DNA of 64,000 nucleotides. It comes from Rhynchopus euleeides. Lineage: Eukaryota; Euglenozoa; Diplonemea; Diplonemida; Diplonemidae. The notes beneath the pieces were generated by a model. That model was given only the letters and a program-made list of their open reading frames with translations. It was not told where the DNA came from and made no database searches. The stretch is from contig OY723277.1 of NCBI GenBank assembly GCA_963210315.1, positions 1,302,001-1,366,000 on the forward strand, read 5' to 3'. Numbering within the stretch: position 1 is the first letter of the stretch; the number at the start of each line of letters is the position of its first letter. Below are positions 42,428 to 53,243 of this stretch, one piece after another. A program made the translations under genes and the position numbers.

Positions 42428-43546
42428 CTAGAAGAATTCTTTGCTGGAGCCCCGGTTGATGAGGACGAAGGCAGTGCTGCAGGCCAGCAGCAGGATCCAC
42501 CCCACCGCAACGAGAAGCACGATGATACCACCACGCAGGGCAGACGGGATGAAGACGGTGCCTCCGATCACGAGAAGGGCGATGGGAGGGACACAGATGA
42601 GGGCGATCCTGCGGCTTGTGCAATTTGCAACCACTGCGAAGGTGAAGATCATCAGGAACCAAACGAAGAGCCCGAAGAGCACGGAAAACGCGATCCAGTC
42701 CAGGTTGGGGTAATGGTAGTTGGTACCGTCCTCCTCGCACACCCACCGGGTGCAGTGGGTCGTCTGGTTCACTTCTCTGAGATCTGAGATGTGTGCCTCA
42801 CACTTGCAATCAGACATCTTGAACTCCTCTCTGCTGTCCGCAGTGCCGGACCACTCCTGGCAGAAGGGGTGCTGCGGGTGGGGCAACGTGCAGCGGTAAT
42901 CTTCGTACTCAGCAGCCTTGTGACCGTTGTTGTCACGCTCGACACATTTCCAAGCTGCGCAGTACGCCTTGCCGTCAGCATTGATGGGCCCCTCTGTGAC
43001 ACACTCGCACTTCGCAATCTCACGTTCGATCTCGCGGTAGCGGCACTCGACCCAACAATTATTCTCATCGTCGCACACATTCTTGCAGCACTGGATATGC
43101 ACTCTCGACCCGTCGATAAGTTCGCGGGTCACACCATGTTCCCACTCCTCTGACTTGCAGTAGTCAACCTCGTCCTGCTGGACCTCCCACTCCATGCAAT
43201 ACCCCTTGTCTGTGTGGAGGGCAGTGCACTTGCCGAACCCCACCTCAAACTCGCCGGGGCTGTCCTCGCGCGTGGTCCACGACAGGCAGGCATGCCCTTC
43301 TGCCTGGCGGCAGACGTACGTCTCAAACTCCGAGTCCCACTTCAGCGTCTCGAACAGCGGGGGCCCACCGTTGTACCCAGGGAAGTCGTGGCAGAGGTGG
43401 CCCGCACGGTAGAGAGCGTCGTTGTTGCTGCATTCCTGGCGGGTGAGGCACTTCGACATGTCCCTGCACTCCCATCCGTGTGAGTGCCCGCCAGTGACAC
43501 ATGATGCTTGCAGGATCAACGCCGTCACCAACACATACAGCTTCAT
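42428..43546 (-). CDS. Cysteine-rich secreted-domain membrane protein
   Basis: A 372-aa intronless protein. A cleavable signal peptide (MKLYVLVTALILQASCVTGG) precedes an ectodomain of about 260 residues with roughly two dozen Cys, spaced as repeated modules with an x-C-x-x-W core (AYCAAWKC, PFCQEWSG, HCTRWVCEE, GYCMEWEV). One N-glycosylation site, NQT, is visible. Three hydrophobic segments follow at about 284-310, 315-335 and 341-363, then a short tail RGSSKEFF. The Cys/Trp modules are internally repeated but match no family I can name. A surface receptor or adhesion protein is plausible. The ATG at 43546 is the first Met before the signal peptide. Confidence 0.75.
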   Translation of the reverse strand: MKLYVLVTALILQASCVTGGHSHGWECRDMSKCLTRQECSNNDALYRAGHLCHDFPGYNGGPPLFETLKWDSEFETYVCRQAEGHACLSWTTREDSPGEFEVGFGKCTALHTDKGYCMEWEVQQDEVDYCKSEEWEHGVTRELIDGSRVHIQCCKNVCDDENNCWVECRYREIEREIAKCECVTEGPINADGKAYCAAWKCVERDNNGHKAAEYEDYRCTLPHPQHPFCQEWSGTADSREEFKMSDCKCEAHISDLREVNQTTHCTRWVCEEDGTNYHYPNLDWIAFSVLFGLFVWFLMIFTFAVVANCTSRRIALICVPPIALLVIGGTVFIPSALRGGIIVLLVAVGWILLLACSTAFVLINRGSSKEFF

Positions 43547-44221
43547 GTTGGCAAATCGATCAACGTTCTACCTTCTACCTAGCCGGGGTTACGTGCAGTC
43601 TGTGGATGGCGCGATCCGTATTTCAAGTGGTGTGCGGGGGTGGGGGCGGGGGCTAGTTTTTGTCACCAGCGCATTTTGCGTTCCCATAAGGCAGGTGTTT
43701 CTGGCGAGGCACCCACCTCAGAGAAAGGGGAACCTCCAGAATCCGGAGTCCCTGAGAAAAGAAAAGGTGTTGCAGTGCTATGTACATGTTGCCCCTACCT
43801 TTGTCTCGAACACACCGAGGATTGTCCTTCTTTCCCACCAATCCCCAACCCGTCAACTCATGATCAATGACATCCTGCAATTTTCAAAATGTGACCTCTT
43901 TTCTTCCCTTGGACTGCGGCTTCCGGACGCTTTTACGACAAAGGACACCATGATACTGTGGAATTTCTACAGCTTGTGTTGCGGGACATGGATGCATGTG
44001 ATGCCTGCACGGATCGAAATGATGCGACTGGTCTGCGGCTTGTCTGGTTAACATGCATCGGATCAGGATTCCTGTTCCTGATTATGAACGATTTGAACGA
44101 TTTTTACTTTTAGCCGTGTGTTCGTAGCGTCCCTTAGTAGTCGCTGTTTCGTATTCTCCTTGCCACACGGAGGCATTACCTTACGTCGCCTCTTCCTCCT
44201 TTCCATTGTTGGTGAGTTAGT
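43547..44221. other. Spacer with a GAACGATTTGAACGATTTTT motif
   Basis: 44085-44125 carries ATGAACGATTTGAACGATTT followed by a TTAGCCGTG...TTCGTAGCGTCCC tail. Similar blocks occur at 14454 and 15256, so it is a dispersed repeat of about 50 bp. No gene is seen. Confidence 0.45.
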
Positions 44222-47030
44222 GTGTTGAGGGCGGGCCGACGAATTCCAGAGGAGGCCGACTGGATGACCTCGTCCGTTCTGTCCCTCATCTCCTGTCTGC
44301 ACCGGTTAGTGTCACCAGTGTTGTCAGTGTCATCAGCTGGCCAAGCCTGTGTTGACAGTGGTGCAAGGCAAGGCGTCCCCGGATACATGGGCAAGATCCC
44401 TGTTGCAACGCACCGTTGCTTTGATGGTGTCCCGGGGGCTGAGCGTGCGCCTATTGGGCGTGTGAGGCGCTGTCGCCACCACACAGTGCCGGCTCATCTT
44501 ATTGTTATCGTCCAACAAGGTCTCAAACGACTGCAAGCCGAAAAACCGTACGGCCTCACGAATGGGGAGGAGCACGCCTGGAACGCCGCAAAGAAACGTC
44601 TGAGGGAGGGGGGCCTCCCCCAGGGGCTGCGAGCAGCGCTGGCGAACACAACCTCGCAGCTGCCGGACCTGGAGATCCTGGAGAAGGCCCTCATTGCCTT
44701 GGAGGGGTCGCAGAGGGGCATGTTCGACAGGCTCGCGACGCGAGGATCCGCACGTGGAAGGCGAGGATGCAGAAGGCTTGGACATACGAGGCAGGGCAGG
44801 TGTTTGCGTACTTCGCAGATCGCTTCTGCGATCCAGCCACCTTCATGCGGCGCGAAGACGGCTCCTTCACGGCCTGCGGACGAGCTGCTGAGGAGCGACA
44901 CGGCGTGGGGAGGGTACTTCCGCAAATACGCAACGACGCCAGAGCCCCGGTGGGACACCTTCCGCCAAAAGTACCTCCGCTTTCTCCCTGAGGTGGCTGA
45001 CATGGAGTGCAAGACCATCACAGCATAATTGTTTTTCTACTGGCATACTGCATCTCACTGGTGCACGAGCCAGCCCGTAGTGCATGGGGGTTGGGCAGGG
45101 TGTGGAATATCAAAAAACAGCAAGTCAATAGGGAGTCCCATGCACTACGTGTTAGAGAGAATGTGGAAGCTAGTCTGACCGGGGGTAAAAGTAAAAACAG
45201 GGCAAAGTAGGTCATCAGAAGCAACTAAAAAGTAAAGGCATTTTTTCGCGTCGCCGGCGTACTTGGCAGGGCACCTGAATCCCCCGAAGGGCTCCCTGCA
45301 CAGTACACAGCGGTCCGTTCTCCCCCGACCCCGTGTCCCAACAACGGCGGGTCATTCACAAAAGACCCCGCGCATTGCGGAGCTGTGGCCTGCCCGTCCC
45401 TTCCTCCCTCCTGTCCGCCCTGGGCCCCCGGTCAGTGTAAAGGTATGGAAAGACATGAATTACCTACCCCCGCTCTGCGGTGGTGGTGCGCTCTACGAGC
45501 ACCCTGTCTCGGGCCTCCGATCAGTGGTGACCCGACCTCCCGGGTTGTTCGGTCTCCGGGTTGCCCCTTCTTGGACCAGGTCACCATCCCAGCTATTCCG
45601 GCTCCAGGTCTTCTGGACCCTTCAGCACCGAGGGAGCCACCCCACCGCCAGATTAGTTTCTCTCGCTTCCCCAGGGTGCCTAGGCCTGGGGAGAAAGCAG
45701 CGAGATACTCACAGGGGACCCCACGAGAAGGAGTCTGGTCGGGTTTGCGTCCAACCACCGAAGTGCAATGGTGGTCCTGTAGGGATTTCAAGCTAAGACT
45801 CGGCTCTTGGTCCTACAGCCCTGCAAGACCATCACAGCAGAAGACGTTGGGAAGGCCTTGGCCAAGATGTCCACGTCCACCTCACTGGGCCTGCACGGCT
45901 GACGGGTCCACGAGCTGAGACAACTCCCACACGAACTCCTCAAGCTCTTCGCGGAGGTGTTCAACGAAGTTGAACGGTCGGGCGAGTGGCCGGAGCAGCT
46001 GATGCCCGCCATGATCTGCATCATCCCCAAGCCTGGCAGCTCAGGAGAGCCACGCAGCGCCCCATAAGTATCACCCGTGCTGTACAGAGTGTGGGCAGCT
46101 ATCCGGGTGAAACCGGCACTGAAGTGGTTGGAGATCATCGCACCCGAAGACCTGCACGGCTGTAGATCGGGCCACGGTGCAGAGGAGCTCATCTGGCACC
46201 TGGCGGCACGAATCGAAGAAGCCCACCTCACAGGGCGACCGATGCACGGAGTCGCCCTCGACTTCAAGAAGTGCTTCGACACGGTGCCAATCGACCTCAC
46301 CTTCCGCCTGGCTGCGGAGCTCGGTTTCGACGCCCGCGTCCTGCGCACCCTGCGAGCAGCGTACAGGACGATGCAGCGGCACTTCCAACAAACGGCATCA
46401 TGCGGGTTGCCCCATCAGTGTCGTGCTGATTAACGTGGGTGTGTGGATGAGAATGGTCGAGCACCGGCAGGACACGAGGGCGCTGTCTTTCGTTGACGAC
46501 GTATACGCCACAGCACCCAGCCCGGAGATCCTGCAAGAGGTAGTAAACGACTCTGCGGGTTTCTCCCACGACACCGGGATGGCTATTTGTGCAGAAATCA
46601 AGTCCCACGTGTTCTCGACATCCCCCGGGCCGCTCCGGATTATGTACCGGGCGAGGGATGGCGAGGCCACTCCCCTCCGGCAGCGCAACAGCTTCGACTG
46701 TCTCGGTGCCATGCTACACGCGCGCCTGATCAGGGAAGGGCGCACAGCGCCCCAGTCCGAGCGCATCGCCCACCGGAAGGAAGGTGCGCAGCAGAACCTC
46801 AGCGCTGCCCCTGCCGGTGCAATGGAAAGGGCAGGCGGCGGCGATGACGGCGGGGGCTCGACTATATTACGATGCCCTCGTAACTCGTTGGGACAGCAAG
46901 GACATCAGGCGCACTGGGTGGACCCCGCTGTCGCCGCCCCCCCCTACCGGCAGATCACCACATGGGCCAAGCAGATCAAAAAGTGGAGCCACAGCAGGGT
47001 GCTGTCCGAGGCAGCCTGGGGGAGTTGAGA
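44222..47030 (+). pseudogene. Decayed non-LTR-type reverse transcriptase gene
   Basis: The only substantial plus-strand coding remnant. Upstream residues (ARMQKAWTYEAGQVFAYFAD, GGYFRKYATTPEPRWDTFRQ) look like the region preceding the RT domain. Then come motif-like blocks: WPEQLMPAMICIIPKPGSSG, VALDFKKCFDTVPIDLTFRL (motif A), and ALSFVDDVYATAPSPEI (motif C, F-V-D-D). The reading shifts frame near 44740, 44880, 46065 and 46400, so it is not functional. An 814-nt insert at 45008-45839, flanked by an 18-nt direct repeat, interrupts it (listed separately). No endonuclease domain or poly-A tail was found. FVDD and the lack of LTRs favour a non-LTR element. Confidence 0.75.
45008..45839 (+). other. 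Intervening sequence flanked by an 18-nt direct repeat in the RT gene
   Basis: TGCAAGACCATCACAGCA occurs at 45008-45025 and 45822-45839. With one copy and the 796 nt between removed, the frame runs MECKTITA into EDVGKALAKM. No choice of cut within the repeat gives GT-AG; one choice gives CA...AG. An inner inverted pair, CGTAGTGCATGGG (45077) and CCCATGCACTACG (45138), is present. It resembles the direct-repeat-flanked non-conventional introns described in euglenids, or an insertion with target duplication. Confidence 0.7.
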
Positions 47031-50000
47031 GGCTTGAGGGGACAGGCCCCTTCGCGCTTTTCTGGGCCGCCCTGCAGGGCAGGGGATTGGATGGCGCTGG
47101 AGTGCTGCGACCACCCTGGCTTACACTGACGAGGCTGGTCGCGATGTCACCTTCGACCCTGTTGCTGCAACACCGAGCGCCTGGGCTATCTTTGCACACG
47201 ATCTCCGCCAATCCCTGCGTAACGCAACGGCGAAGAAGCTGGCCGAACGCAGAGACGACTTCCAAGGAGCAGATCACGGCATTGTCGTCAGCAAATGTCC
47301 CACATTTTCCGGCTGTCTAAACCTTTCGATTGTTACAGACTATTATGCCGTTCGGCGCTGGAGGGCTTGAGGCTGGTGATTCAAGACCATGCAGCAGAGG
47401 TGAGGTGACGGGGACCAAGAGATCGTCGAGAACAAACCCATCTTCTGATCTGCGGACGCGAGTACACAAGAGTTCGGTCAAAACACAAGTGCCATGGCTC
47501 AATGGATCACTGAGGGGTCTTTTTGGGAAGAATGTCCTCGGGCATGCAGATGATCGGTGCACCTTTTAACGCCACGGCCACAACGAGCCCCAGATGTAAG
47601 CTGTCGACAGCCTCGGAGGCTTTGCACCGACCTCCAGGTGGTCGTCGCCGCCAATATAGACTCTTTGAGGCCACAACCGGGGTCCGGGGCTCGGCGTGCT
47701 CCTGCTGGGCAGAGATTGTATTCGATCGAGGATGTTAGCGCGCGCGTGTGCGGCTGCGCAGGTGTGGGGAGCTCGCCGAAGGATTCCGTCACCGCCCCCC
47801 AGCCACTCGACGGCGGCACTTCGGATTGGAAGCTTGGCCGTGGCACCACCACCCCGCCCCCGCCTTAGAACGAGGGACAGCCTTGATGCGCTGTTGGACA
47901 ATGGGGGTGGCTGTCCCACGACCAGCTTGTCAGCATAGGGACGCCTGGTCCTGAGGCTCGCTTGGCTCCTGGTGATGTCCAGATTCAGGGCGGACGGCTG
48001 GATATTCTTGAATGGCTTTGAACGGTTTTTGGAAGTATAAGATCTTACAGCCTCCGGTGAGAGGGGGCTGTGTTCCGCTTCCACTTATTCTCGTCTTTTC
48101 ACGCGGGAAGCGGTCACGCGATGTTTTGTCAGCGATGAGCACGCTGGCAACCGCCCCGTCCTCGCTGGACACGTCATGTGGTCATCGTCGACGCACCGTG
48201 CTCATGCCCTGCTTCCAACCAAGCACCCTTTGCGTCCCCATCCGATTTACGCCGCAAAAATGTACTGAAGCCACCCACCGAGCGACTCTCTCCGTCTCAA
48301 AATGGGACATGACACATGGTGGCGATAGGCAACCCGGAGACCTCGGCCCCGGGCACACCCGGTGCCGCCCGTCACCACGCCCTCGTCCCCGACCCCGGTG
48401 CCTCCGGCGCCCACACCGAGCCCCCCGAACCCGCCACACCAGAAAGAATAAAAATGAGGAACCAATGAGCAGGGGATCTCCAGCTCAGTTCCAGTGAGGA
48501 CACCCAATCGCTCCATCCATCCAGAGCACCATGCGTGGGGCATTTCGGGCTCGCAGAGGGGTGAATGACTTCCTTTCAAGCGATGTGCACAGGAGATATG
48601 CCGCGTGGGTACAGAGCTCCCTCAGTGAGTCACCCATAAATGTACGGGTTGCGCGCAGCGCGCACTCATTTGATTTAGAATAAACCCGACCTCATCATCG
48701 ACTGAGAATGACCAGAACGGCGCACTCTTCAGTGGGTGATGGTTTCCGAGACCTGCCTCAAAGCAGTCGATAGATTCACTAATCGGACTGCTGCGGCTCT
48801 CTCGCTGTGCCAACACCAATTCTGTGAGGCGGCTCAATAGTACACACTTCTGGGCGAAGCCCCCCTGCCGACCCAGACGTGCCACACCCCAACCCAGAGC
48901 GAACCACCATAGGAACACCAACCCAGTAACCTTCCCGAGACAGACAGGGAAATACCATGGCTACTACTACGGCAGGCTGATATGCCTGCCACACCTGTAT
49001 GATTGTCGAAGGGGGGTAGGGATGCCACACCAACCAGACCTGGTACGACTACGCCGCTTGCCTGAGGGACCCCCTCAGCGATAAAGGGGCAACCAGGGTA
49101 TAAGATAGACTAACCCAACCAGTAGATTACCGAACCGATATGATAGAACCCGTTAGACCCGAACCGATGTACCTGGGGGGGGGGGGGGGGGACTAAAGCC
49201 CGCCTGTAGCATTTCATCCGAAGCGCATACAAGACCCAACCAGGCCAAAACGTGTGCCGGGGGAATGCCACACATTGGCCACGTCCACCCCCCTGAGGGC
49301 ACACGCAGGGTTTATGGCGATCAATTTCCGCTATCCTGCGAGGCACCCCGATTCTTTCCCAACCCCCTGGCAAAGCGAGCCTTCTCGAACCGAAGCTGCT
49401 GCACTGGAAAGTAGTGGCTCTCAAGGCCATCAAACTGGGTTCCCTGGGTTTGGTGGCAAGGCGGCACTACGAGGACAAGGCCAAGCGGATGAAGTGGGCC
49501 AAGTTCACAGCTGAAGTGGCCCTGCTGTATCTTCCACTCCAAGGATATGCCTCTCCCATTTCATCCCCTGAGGTCAGTTCGCGTGTTCTTCTCGGGTGCC
49601 GGAGGAAAATCAAAATGTCACTTCGGAGTTGACGCTTTCGCACACTTACAAACCCACTTGCCTGATGAAGGGGGTGGTGTGTAGAGCACGTTTGGCTGAG
49701 CTGAAAAACACTTTCCGGCACGAAGGTCGTGTGCGTAAATAAAGAAGTGAATTTCGGGGCTGGTTTGTTCAAACGGCACCCTTTCTCGAGACGCCACAGT
49801 CGCAAGGGCTTGGTCACTAGACAGGCACAGACCACAAAGGGGCCTGGGGGGCGACTCTCCCAGCCGCCGGGTGTCAGGGCTGTGAGCGTATGTTCCTCGC
49901 GGGCGGATACATTCGGTGTGAGCTGGGCTGCGTCCACCTTCGACTGAGGGTGATCCGGTCTCCATCGCCCGATGACTCCCTTTCCGAGGGCATCTCGGCA

Positions 50001-50701
50001 GCAGCAGGGTCACCAGAAGAGCCAGGCGCGCCGGATGTGGGGATGGATAGCAAGGGGAAGCGATGGTGGTGGAGCGACGACGTGATGGGAGGTGGACGAA
50101 AATAGTGGGGGAGAAAACACGAACCGTTGAAGAGACACGCGCGTCGTACCAAAAGCAAATAGCCCTTCACACAGGAGAGGCAAGTGTCCAACTGAACTGG
50201 ATCCACTCCACTACACCCCCCTGTGCCACCCAGAGATGTGGATGGCCGCGTGGCAACGTTTGATGTGAGCTAGAATATCAAAGGATCGATGGAGTGCCTC
50301 TCGACCTGGCGCCCCGACTAGTCGGAATGCACGCCGACTGCCGACCACTGCGTCGTGCACCCATCACTGGCCGTTACCCCGTCGACCTTACTCTTCTTAT
50401 AGAGACGTATCACACCCCAATAATAACCCATCCATAATTTCGGACACCCCGTAACCTTATCATCCAACCGTAGTATCGCCTTACACTTAGCACCGTAACA
50501 GTGCATTGGATTAACCCGGATTGACCTACCCTTGTGTAAACTCCAGGACCCATGTTATTATACCGATACACCATGGGGGTTCAATAATACGCTGAAACAG
50601 ACGCCGCCGTGCAAAATGCAGCACGTGGAGGGTGGGGGTGGGGGTGGGGGGTGGGGGGTCGGGGGACAGCCTCTCTATGCAGCTCCGTGCAGGTCCATCG
50701 T
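47031..50701. other. Long spacer without a recognisable gene
   Basis: Contains a GTATAAGATAGACT motif at about 49097 (shared with 15336), a G17 run near 49177, and a degenerate copy of the GC-hairpin repeat at 49836-49892. 48160-48480 is C-rich. Open frames are present on both strands but none has motif content or a credible start. Confidence 0.35.
49836..49892 (+). repeat. GC-hairpin dispersed repeat, degenerate
   Basis: GGCCTGGGGGGCGACTCTCC and CAGCCGCCGGGTGTCAGGGC keep the order of the repeat, with several substitutions that break the central palindrome. It is preceded by AGACAGGCACAGACCACA, a leader seen at other copies. Confidence 0.55.
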
Positions 50702-51967
50702 TCACATCGCACTGGCGCTGAACCGCTTTGCATTCTCCCTCACTGTCGCCTTGTAGCCCACCAGGGCCGGGTGTGTGACGTTCCTTTTTCCTATCTGACG
50801 CCCTCTTTTATCAGTCCGTACCTCCAGGTGGGTTTGCCTTGCAATGACAGCCTCAAGCTCAGCCACCATGCCTGCGCGAGCATATACCTCTGCTAACTTG
50901 AGAGTCGTCTGCAGGCACGAGCGCGTGTGAGGGTGCGCAAGGTGCACCTGTTTGAACGCCGCCTCCGCAACCTTCACATAGCTGCTCTGTATCGGGACCA
51001 AAGAAAACCTCGCCATCTGTGCGACGGCAGCCATCACCGCGTGAAACGTCTCCGGGGTACGCCGCCCCTCCGCATCTGTCAGCGCCTTGGCCATGTCCAT
51101 GATGTCCCTCTCCTCCTCTACAACATCGTCCTTCAGCCCGCTGTAGAGCTTGAGCACGCGCGGCACATCCCCCACCGAGGCGTGTATCTTCATCACCAGG
51201 TTTGCGGTCACAATATTACCCGAATGCAGCGGGAGGCTCGCGTGGAACTTGACAGCCTTATCACGCAGCGCGAGGCACTCCGCATGGAGCGCCTGCCGCG
51301 AGTCGCTGCTGGGCGTCGCCTGCGATGCATGTTGCATCAGACGCTTGAGATGCACCTGCAGCACGCTGTTCCACAGGCGCACATTCAAAGGGTGTCCAAG
51401 CTCTGCACTGCGCCGCACCACGCCCTCTGCCGCCTCTGGGGTCTGGCAGGCAGCCGCTGCGTGCGCGCAGGCCTCGGGAGCGATGAGCACTCCCTCCTTC
51501 TGCATCAGCTGGAACACACCCAAGGCACGCTCCTCATCCTTCAGGACACCGAAGGCGAGAATCGCAGCGTGGTACATCTGAGGGGTCGCCTTCTTCCCCT
51601 GTGCCCGGATGTAGAGGGCAATTGTCTTGAAGAGGCCATTGACGTCCCCATGATGAGCAAAGCCACGGCACATGCTGTCGTAAGCCTTCGCAGTGGGGTG
51701 CAGCCCCCGCTGTCGCATTGTATTGTACAGCGATCTTGACTTCCCGGTGTTTCCAAGGCTGGATAGGAGCCGGATACCCGTCTCAAGGGTTGCACCTCCA
51801 ACGGAGCACCCGTTGTTGGTCCATAGCACAATCTGGTTGTGCACCTGTTCCCCAGCAGACCTGCGATCCGCCATCGAGAGTGATCTGAACCCGCGGAGGT
51901 CCAGAGCCTCCCGGATCTTGCGTGTGCTGTGCAGCAGCGATTTGCTGAGCATCACGTCGCTCATCAT
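50702..51967 (-). CDS. PPR protein, probably mitochondrial
   Basis: A 421-aa protein starting at the ATG at 51967. The frame is open further up to 52078, but that stretch codes a Pro/Ser run from a poly-C tract which is better read as the pyrimidine tract of an acceptor (ATGAAG or CTGCAG follow it). The N-terminus (MMSDVMLSKSLLHSTRKIRE) is basic and Ser/Leu-rich like a mitochondrial targeting sequence. PPR repeats follow: SRSLYNTMRQRGLHPTAKAY, MYHAAILAFGVLKDEERALG with VFQLMQKEGVLIAPEACAHA, and LWNSVLQVHLKRLM. GCSVGGATLETGIRLLSSL near residue 50 matches the first PPR gene in the window. No intron. It likely acts on mitochondrial RNA. Confidence 0.78.
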   Translation of the reverse strand: MMSDVMLSKSLLHSTRKIREALDLRGFRSLSMADRRSAGEQVHNQIVLWTNNGCSVGGATLETGIRLLSSLGNTGKSRSLYNTMRQRGLHPTAKAYDSMCRGFAHHGDVNGLFKTIALYIRAQGKKATPQMYHAAILAFGVLKDEERALGVFQLMQKEGVLIAPEACAHAAAACQTPEAAEGVVRRSAELGHPLNVRLWNSVLQVHLKRLMQHASQATPSSDSRQALHAECLALRDKAVKFHASLPLHSGNIVTANLVMKIHASVGDVPRVLKLYSGLKDDVVEEERDIMDMAKALTDAEGRRTPETFHAVMAAVAQMARFSLVPIQSSYVKVAEAAFKQVHLAHPHTRSCLQTTLKLAEVYARAGMVAELEAVIARQTHLEVRTDKRGRQIGKRNVTHPALVGYKATVRENAKRFSASAM

Positions 51968-52240
51968 CGCCCCGTTGGGGAACTGCAGCTTCATTTTGAG
52001 GGAGGACGGGGAGGATGGGGAGGGTGGAGGGGGGGGGGTGTGTAACACCCGCCCCCTCCCCGTACCCGGCACCGACACCGCCGGCAGCAGCGGGCGGCCC
52101 GTCGCCGTTCCTCTGGAGGGGTAAGCGGATGTGGTAGGATCGGTGTCGGGGGTGGTGGGGGTCCCGCCCGTTCGCCGGGTGATGTTTCGGCCCGAGGGGT
52201 TCCGGACTGCGTCGAGTTGAAGAGGGTGGTTTTTGTTGTT

Positions 52241-53142
52241 TACCTACCCCCCCACCCCCTTGTAATTGTCTGCCCTTTTTGGCATTTTTGGCCGAAACGG
52301 ACAATTACAAGGGATTAGCCTGTACCACTGGCTGCAGCGTGCACACAACACAACAGAGGCACATTCCATAGTGTTTGTGCGCTCTGTGTGGCCAGGGCTC
52401 TCGCTACTCGCCCCTACCACCCCCAGGGGGTGATAGGGGTGAGTAGCGAGGGGTGATTAAGAGACCCTTGTCACGCAGGCGGAGCCCCGCTCTCGGCCTC
52501 ATCCCTGCCTTGTTTGCTGCTCCAGCCCTCCCCAGCCACGCTCCACACCCCACCCGACGGGAGGGTGTGGAGCGGGCGAGGAGAGGTGGGACAGCAGATG
52601 CATATGGGGAGAATCACACCCAGGCTTGGGCAGACAGTTGCAAATTTTCAGCGGAAGAGGATGTGGATGTCCCGCGATTGGAGGTTGGGCTCAGCACGCT
52701 CCTGCAATACATCGCTTGCAACAGAGCGAGGCAGTGAATCGGGCCACTTGAGGTGTGCATGGAAGGAGGCTGTTGTGCTCTGAGGACCACGGGCTATGGC
52801 TGGGTCCGCGGTGCCTGTGCATGCTGTGAACACCAACCAGTGTGTTGTGCACAGTTCGATCAGTTTCCTCAGAGGACCACTCGCCACTTTCTGCTGTCTG
52901 GCACAGCTTCCTGGTGGCGCCGGGCACAAGCGGGATGACCTGCTCGTGCGCCCATCTTTTGTGTTGCCCACCGACATCAGCAGGGCTGTTAGGTAGTCAC
53001 CTAACACCCCCAACTCCCGTCAGCCCAACCACTCGCACTGCAGGCCTTAGTACCCAGTATAACCCTTGTAATTGTCCGCCCCCTGAGGATGCCCTGAGGC
53101 GGACAATTACAAGGGGTTTGGGGGGCGGACAATTACAGGGGG
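52241..53142. mobile_element. Palindrome-rich foldback element
   Basis: The outer ends read TACCTACCCCC...TTGTAATTGTC and, inverted, GACAATTACAGGGGGTAGGTA. Hairpins occur at 52257-52313 (CCCTTGTAATTGTC with its inverse) and at 53063-53115 (CCCTTGTAATTGTCCGCC with its exact inverse). A third palindrome at 52399-52450 is built on CTCGCTACTCGCCCC. The core (52460-53060) has short open frames with no motif, including one of 121 codons on the minus strand. The core unit of each hairpin is the terminal repeat itself, as if the ends had duplicated. Confidence 0.65.
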
Positions 53143-53243
53143 TAGGTAGCGAGAGCGGTCGGGGAAAGGAGAGGGGGGGGGGGGCGTTCCCTGACAATAG
53201 GAGATATAAGGTGCCGTGTATGTGGCCCAAAGGGGGGGGGGGT

